From NCBI GenBank assembly GCA_032622095.1, contig CP136061.1, forward strand, positions 15,252,440 to 15,316,439: a stretch of DNA of 64,000 nt, in the 5' to 3' direction. The translations under genes and the position numbers were made by a program. The notes beneath the pieces were generated by a model. It ran no database searches and had not been told where the DNA came from. It was given only the letters and a program-made list of their open reading frames with translations. Origin of the DNA: Siphonodentalium dalli. Taxonomy: Eukaryota; Mollusca; Scaphopoda; Gadilida; Siphonodentaliidae. Below are positions 40,901 through 46,900 of the stretch, piece by piece. Position 1 is the first letter of the stretch. Each line of letters starts with the position of its first letter.

Positions 40901-43900
40901 GAATAACAGACCAAACACAAGTTTTGCATAATTCCATTTGCACCCCTTGCACACAGTCCTCAAGCCTAATATCCTATGTATTCATAAACTATGTTGTTCT
41001 ATATGCCCGGTATAAGAAAATTCAGATACTTTAACCTGAGAATTGCATAAATCCTAACATCTAGTAGCCTACTCCAGACAAATGCACACGGCTACGGATA
41101 AGAGACCAGGACATTGTGTCCGTCCATGTTTGTTCAGCCCGGCATGGGCGTAGCCAGCTAGGGTTCGATGGGTTCGGACGAACCCGCCCTTGAAAACAAA
41201 GCAGAATGTGCCCTCGTCGTCTGACTTCCAGGGTTCGACAGGTCGTAATTGGCTCGGGCAACTTCGGAGGTTCGTTAAGTTAATGCATGAACCCCCGAAG
41301 TTGCCCGAGCCAACGAACCGTCGAACCATGGAAGTCAGGCGACGAGGGTACTAAAGCAGTCGACAAAGGCATGATCGGCTATACTAGATTGTTTCACATT
41401 AAATTTAGATCCGTATAATGTTTCAGTGAAATCCACATATACGCTGGGGCGAAAATTTGATTTAATGTGAATCAAATCAATATATATAGTCCCATGGCAT
41501 GTTGGCATATTCCGTTGCTAGTTCAACGTGGATAGCATTGTGCTCAGTTTCAAATAAAGTGACGATGTATGAATGTGTGCATATATATCAAACTTGTTTT
41601 CACAGTCATTGGCAATTATGAACGAATGGACACAGTGTAATCAAACACTACATGCACATGTATATACATGCATGTATAGGGTACATTTTTGGGTGTCAAG
41701 TTGTGTTCCCGTGTGGTCATGCACGTAGTATATCGAGGATGATGCTTGCATAGCGAGGGTTCGAACACAGTTTCTGGACATGAAGTCCCCCCCCCCCCAA
41801 AACAGGATTTTAGTTGAAGTCCCACATCAACCAAAAAGGAGCACATTATTAGTTGATGGGTGGGATGTCAATTAAAATATTGTTGTGTGTGACTGTATAT
41901 GCCCAGTAACTTTTCGATAGACCCGATATAGACCTGAGTGTGAGAAAAGCACGTTAGTCCGAGGGTTCGATTACAGGCCGGGGTACAGCGTGCTATAGTC
42001 CGAGTCATTCCCAGGGCTCAATAGTCAAAGGGTTCAGTGGTCCGAGGGTTCGTTAGCCCGATGGTTCAAGGGTACGATAATCCGAGGGTGCGACAGTCCG
42101 AGGGTTCAATACCCCGAGTGTCCATTAGCGGGACGTGGTGCCTGGGATTTGCGGGTCCCCCCCAACTTTGTTAAAAAATCCAGTTGGCATGCAATAGGTC
42201 AGGGTTACAGATTATAGAATAAGTAAAATACAGTTGGTTCATGTATATAGTATAGGAAAATAAACAAGCAGGTCATTCCAATCTTTACATCTATATCTAT
42301 ATTTGCGAATGTCTGTCTGTCTGTCTGCCTGTGTTCTATAGAAATTCACAGGGGACCATCTAGATGATGCCAAAGGGGTCTACTAGGAGTAACTTTTTAC
42401 GAGAAAGATAATGGCCGGTGTTAAAATTTTCTAAAGTGACGCCGTTGTTGTCAGGGGCAGAAAAGGGGGAGGGGCAGAAAATAAAATTGTCGGCGATTGC
42501 CACCAAACTTATATATAATCATCCCCATAATATGAGGAATCTAATGGTTGTTTTAAATATGGCAAAAGTCGCGCCGTTCGCGTCAGGGGTGCCCGGAAGG
42601 GGGAGGGGAAGAATTTTTTTCTGTCGCCGATTGCCACGAAACTTACATATAATCATCCCCATGATATGAAGAATCCAACGGTGTGGTTTAAATAATTATG
42701 TCAAAAGTGGCGTCGTTGGAGTCAGATTTGCACGAAAGGGGAGAGGGGCACCAAAATTGATAAAAACGAATTTTAGCGCCGATTTCAACCAAATTGATAT
42801 ATATTCTTCTTCATGATACAAGGAATCTAATTGTGCGATTTAACAACACCAAATTGTTGTCGTTTGGATGAGAGATTGTGAGGGGTGGGCACTAAATTTG
42901 ATAATAATTGGTTTAGTCGCCGATTGCCACCACACTTATACAAAAGCATCCCCATGGTATGATGAGTCTAATGGTGTGGCTTATATCTGTCAAGTGTGGC
43001 CTCATTCGAGTCAGGGGTGTATTGAAAGGGACAGGGGCACCAAAATTGATGCACAATTTTTTTGGCGCCAATTTCCACCAAATTGATACACGTTCTTATT
43101 CATGATACGAGGAATCTGATTGTGTGATTTAAAGACGCCATAGTGGTGCTGTTTAGGTGAGAGATGGGGAGGGAGGGATTGACACAAAATTTGATTAAAA
43201 AAAACATTGTTTAGTCGCCGATTATCACCAAACTTATAAACAATCATCAACATGATATCAGGAGTGTAATTGTGTGGTTTAAGGATGTCACAAGTGGGGC
43301 CATTCGAGTCAGTGGTGTATAGAGATGAGAGGGACTTTATATTTATATGTTTATGGCCGATTTCCACCAGATTGATACATATTCTTCTCCGTTATACGAG
43401 GAATCTTATCGTGTGGTTTAGACACAACAAATTGGTGGCCTATGGGTGAGAGATATGGGGAACTTCAATTTGATACGAATTTGTATACTCGCCAATTTTC
43501 ACCAATTTCATATATATGCATCTCTAATCTCTAATGAGACTTACTTAGTGTGTGCAGCTTGAGTCCGAAATAGGGACGGGAGGGTCACTAAAAACTGATA
43601 CAAAATAGTTTTAGTACCAATTACCATCAAATTCAGACACGTTCTTCTCAAATGATACAATAAATCAAATTGTGCTGTCTGTCTGTCTTTCTGTCTGTCT
43701 GTGTGTTATATATATAACTTCACGCGGTACAATCGAAGAGGCAAAAGCCGATACAAATATATTTGGCACTAATTTCTAACAAATTCATACATGTTTTTAT
43801 CTAATGATATACCATAAATTAAATCACATTTGGTGTCGTTTGCGTCACGGATGGCGAGCGGATATGCACTATCATAGATAAGATTGATATTCGCCGATAT

Positions 43901-46900
43901 AAGTTATATATAGTCACCCAGGCCATCTCCATATCATTTTAAGGAGATTTGGGCGGTCACATTTCACAATCCCGACAAATGGTAACCCACTTATAAGGAT
44001 AAGAACGTGTATCAATTTGGTGGAAATTGGCGCTAAAAATATTGTGCCCCTGTCCCTTTCAATGCAACCCTGACTCGAATGAGGCCACATTTGACAGATA
44101 AAAGCCACACCATTAGACTCCTCATGCCATGGGGATGATTTTGTATAAGTGTGGTGGCAATCGGCGACTTATTATCAAATTTAGTGCCCACCCCCTCCCA
44201 ATCTCTCATCCAAAAACAACAATTTGGCGTTTTTAAATCGCACAATTAGATTCCTTGTATCATGAAGAAGAATATATATCAATTTGGTGAAAATCGGCAC
44301 TAAAATTAGTTTTATCAATTTTGGTGCCCCTCTCCTCTTCCGTACATCCCTGACTCAACCGACGCCACTTTTGACATATTTAAACCGCACCGTTGGATTC
44401 TTCATATCATGGGGATGATTATTATTATGTAAGTTTCGTGTAATCGGCGACAGAAAAAAACAATCTGCCCCCCCCCCCCTCTTCCAGGCACCCCTGACGC
44501 GAACGTCGCGACTTTTGCCATATTTAAACCACGCCATTAGATTCCTCTTATTATGGGGGTGATTATATATAAGTTTGGTGGCAATCGGCGACAATTTTTT
44601 TTTGCCCCTCCCCCTTTTCTGCCCCTGACAACAGCGGCGTCACTTTAGAAAATTCTAACCCCGACCATTATCTTTCTCGTAAAAAGCTACTCCTAGTAGA
44701 CCCCTTTGGCATCATCTAGATGGTCCCCTGTGAATTTCTATAGAACACAGACAGACAGACAGACAGACAGACATTCGCAATAGAAGATAGAAGATAGATG
44801 CATAACTCTTAAATTGGCGGCTAAAATGGTTCCATTCCCGAAAAGCTCGTATTTATGACACTCACTCGGACGGGCTGCATGGGATAATTCGATTCGTGTA
44901 GCTGTAAGCATTTTCCACATACGCCATCCATCATCCAAACGGAGAACACCATTATGTGGCTATAAAGGCTAAAAGAACGACAGACCGCCAAAAAAAAATC
45001 AAACCACCTACATGTGTTTAATATCTCGAAATATTCTGGAGATTAACAGTAACGAAATAATGTGTCTAGACGGAATGTTCAATCTGTCTATGAAAAGTAA
45101 TTGCTTGTCTGCGTGTTCTGTTAATAAATTATTGCATGGCAATTTTATTCATTTTCGCATTTTACAGTAAAGACCAAAAAAATTATAACTTACTAGCAGG
45201 GTTACCAGGCGTTGCCCGTGTGAAAGTAATGTGAAACTCTCTAGATGTTTTGTGGGGATAGTGGATACTCTTGCTCAAAGTGTTGCACGTATTCTTAAAG
45301 ATTGTATATCCGAATGACATCACAAAACGTCGTTCTTATACGTGGATTATAAGTCGTGCATGGCTCACCTTGTCGGAGTGATTGTCATTTTGTTTATCGC
45401 GATTAATTCGTCCCCAAAATGAAGAAGTATTTATTTATTTATTTATTTACAATGTTCTGCTCGTACTTCAGACGTTATCATTTTTTAAATCGTGGTTGAC
45501 TTGACGTTTGTTTGTTTTTGTTTTTGTTTTTTTACAAATATTTTGTATTGGGATCCTAACATGAACACCGTGAATACATTAGTTCACAAAAAATAAAAGA
45601 CGACAATTGGGTTTTACATAGATGTGTATAAATCAATCCAGTGGGTCAGATTAAGATTTTGAGGTCACCTGATTATCATATCTCCATGACGATACAGATT
45701 TTTTAAAGAAATGTCCAGGTGCTCATCTGTTCATGGTACAATTCAGGCTAATTAGTCTCTGTTTAAATGAAATTTTGCTATATATCAGCTACATAAGTAT
45801 ATAAACTAGACTGCACATTGTGACCGACATTTTTGAACAGGCATTCTATATTTTACCACATCTCTTGACAAATTGTATTTTTATTTTTTTCATTTTTTTT
45901 TTTGTGTGGAAAATATCTTGAATGGGACAGACTCAATTGTGTTATAATACATGAGCCATTCTAACATGCCATCCTCTGGTGGTTCGAAGTCCCTCGTTTT
46001 GCAAGAATATTTGTATCTCTTAAAGTGATGTGAAACACTCCGGCAGGGTGAGCAAATAAAACTGGGGACTAGTCTTGCTCAAAGTAGTTATTTTTACGAA
46101 TACTAATCCAAATTGACAACACACACCGTCTGATATATTAATTAAATGCATGACGCTACTAGTAGATGGCGAAATCATTTACGTTAGTTTATGGCCGATT
46201 GTTGCGTCCCGAATTGAGATGTAAATGTCTACAACTGAGCGTAGTTCAGACGATGTTTTCTATGGAGTAGTATGGTCGATTTCTTTGAAATTTTTGGTCA
46301 TGTTAATTGAATGCTACATTCCTCAGGTTGACATAGGGCCTGAGAACCAACTTATAATTAAGTGTATCACACTCGAACAAGTCCATACTATGTCTTTAAT
46401 AATATATAGTCGCTGTTCACATATACAGCATTTGTCAGTAATAACGCATATAATTTATGATACCGAATGGGCTATGATACATTATCGATGTTCTGCTATA
46501 ATCAGGGAGCTAAATGTGTTCCAGAGTCGGGGAGCGAGTTCACCGTGGAATGCTAGAGGTGAAGGTAACTGAAGAATGAAATCTTGTTTATTTGATTTGA
46601 ACAACATATCTAAAATGGTGAATTAATGGGGAATAGATTTTTTGTGAGTGGAACATTTATTTAACTAGCTGCTGTAGTTCTGGGTTTTCCATGTAAAAAT
46701 GGCTACGTGATAGCCCTGTCGTACTGGATTTATTTATTTATTTTCGTGATCAGCTGGTGTAAATCTAGCTGGGTAAACATCACGGGAGTGGCCTGCATGC
46801 TGCCTTCAATTCAGTTAATTTGGCTGAAACGTTAACACTGTCGTCTATGGGAAACCATTTAGTTCAATGATTCCTAAAGTTCATGATTCAATGTGTATGG

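Noticed and set aside
46225-46572. 115-codon plus-strand ORF in DSL intron 1
   Set aside because: No domain, no convincing splice sites, ordinary AT-rich intron composition.
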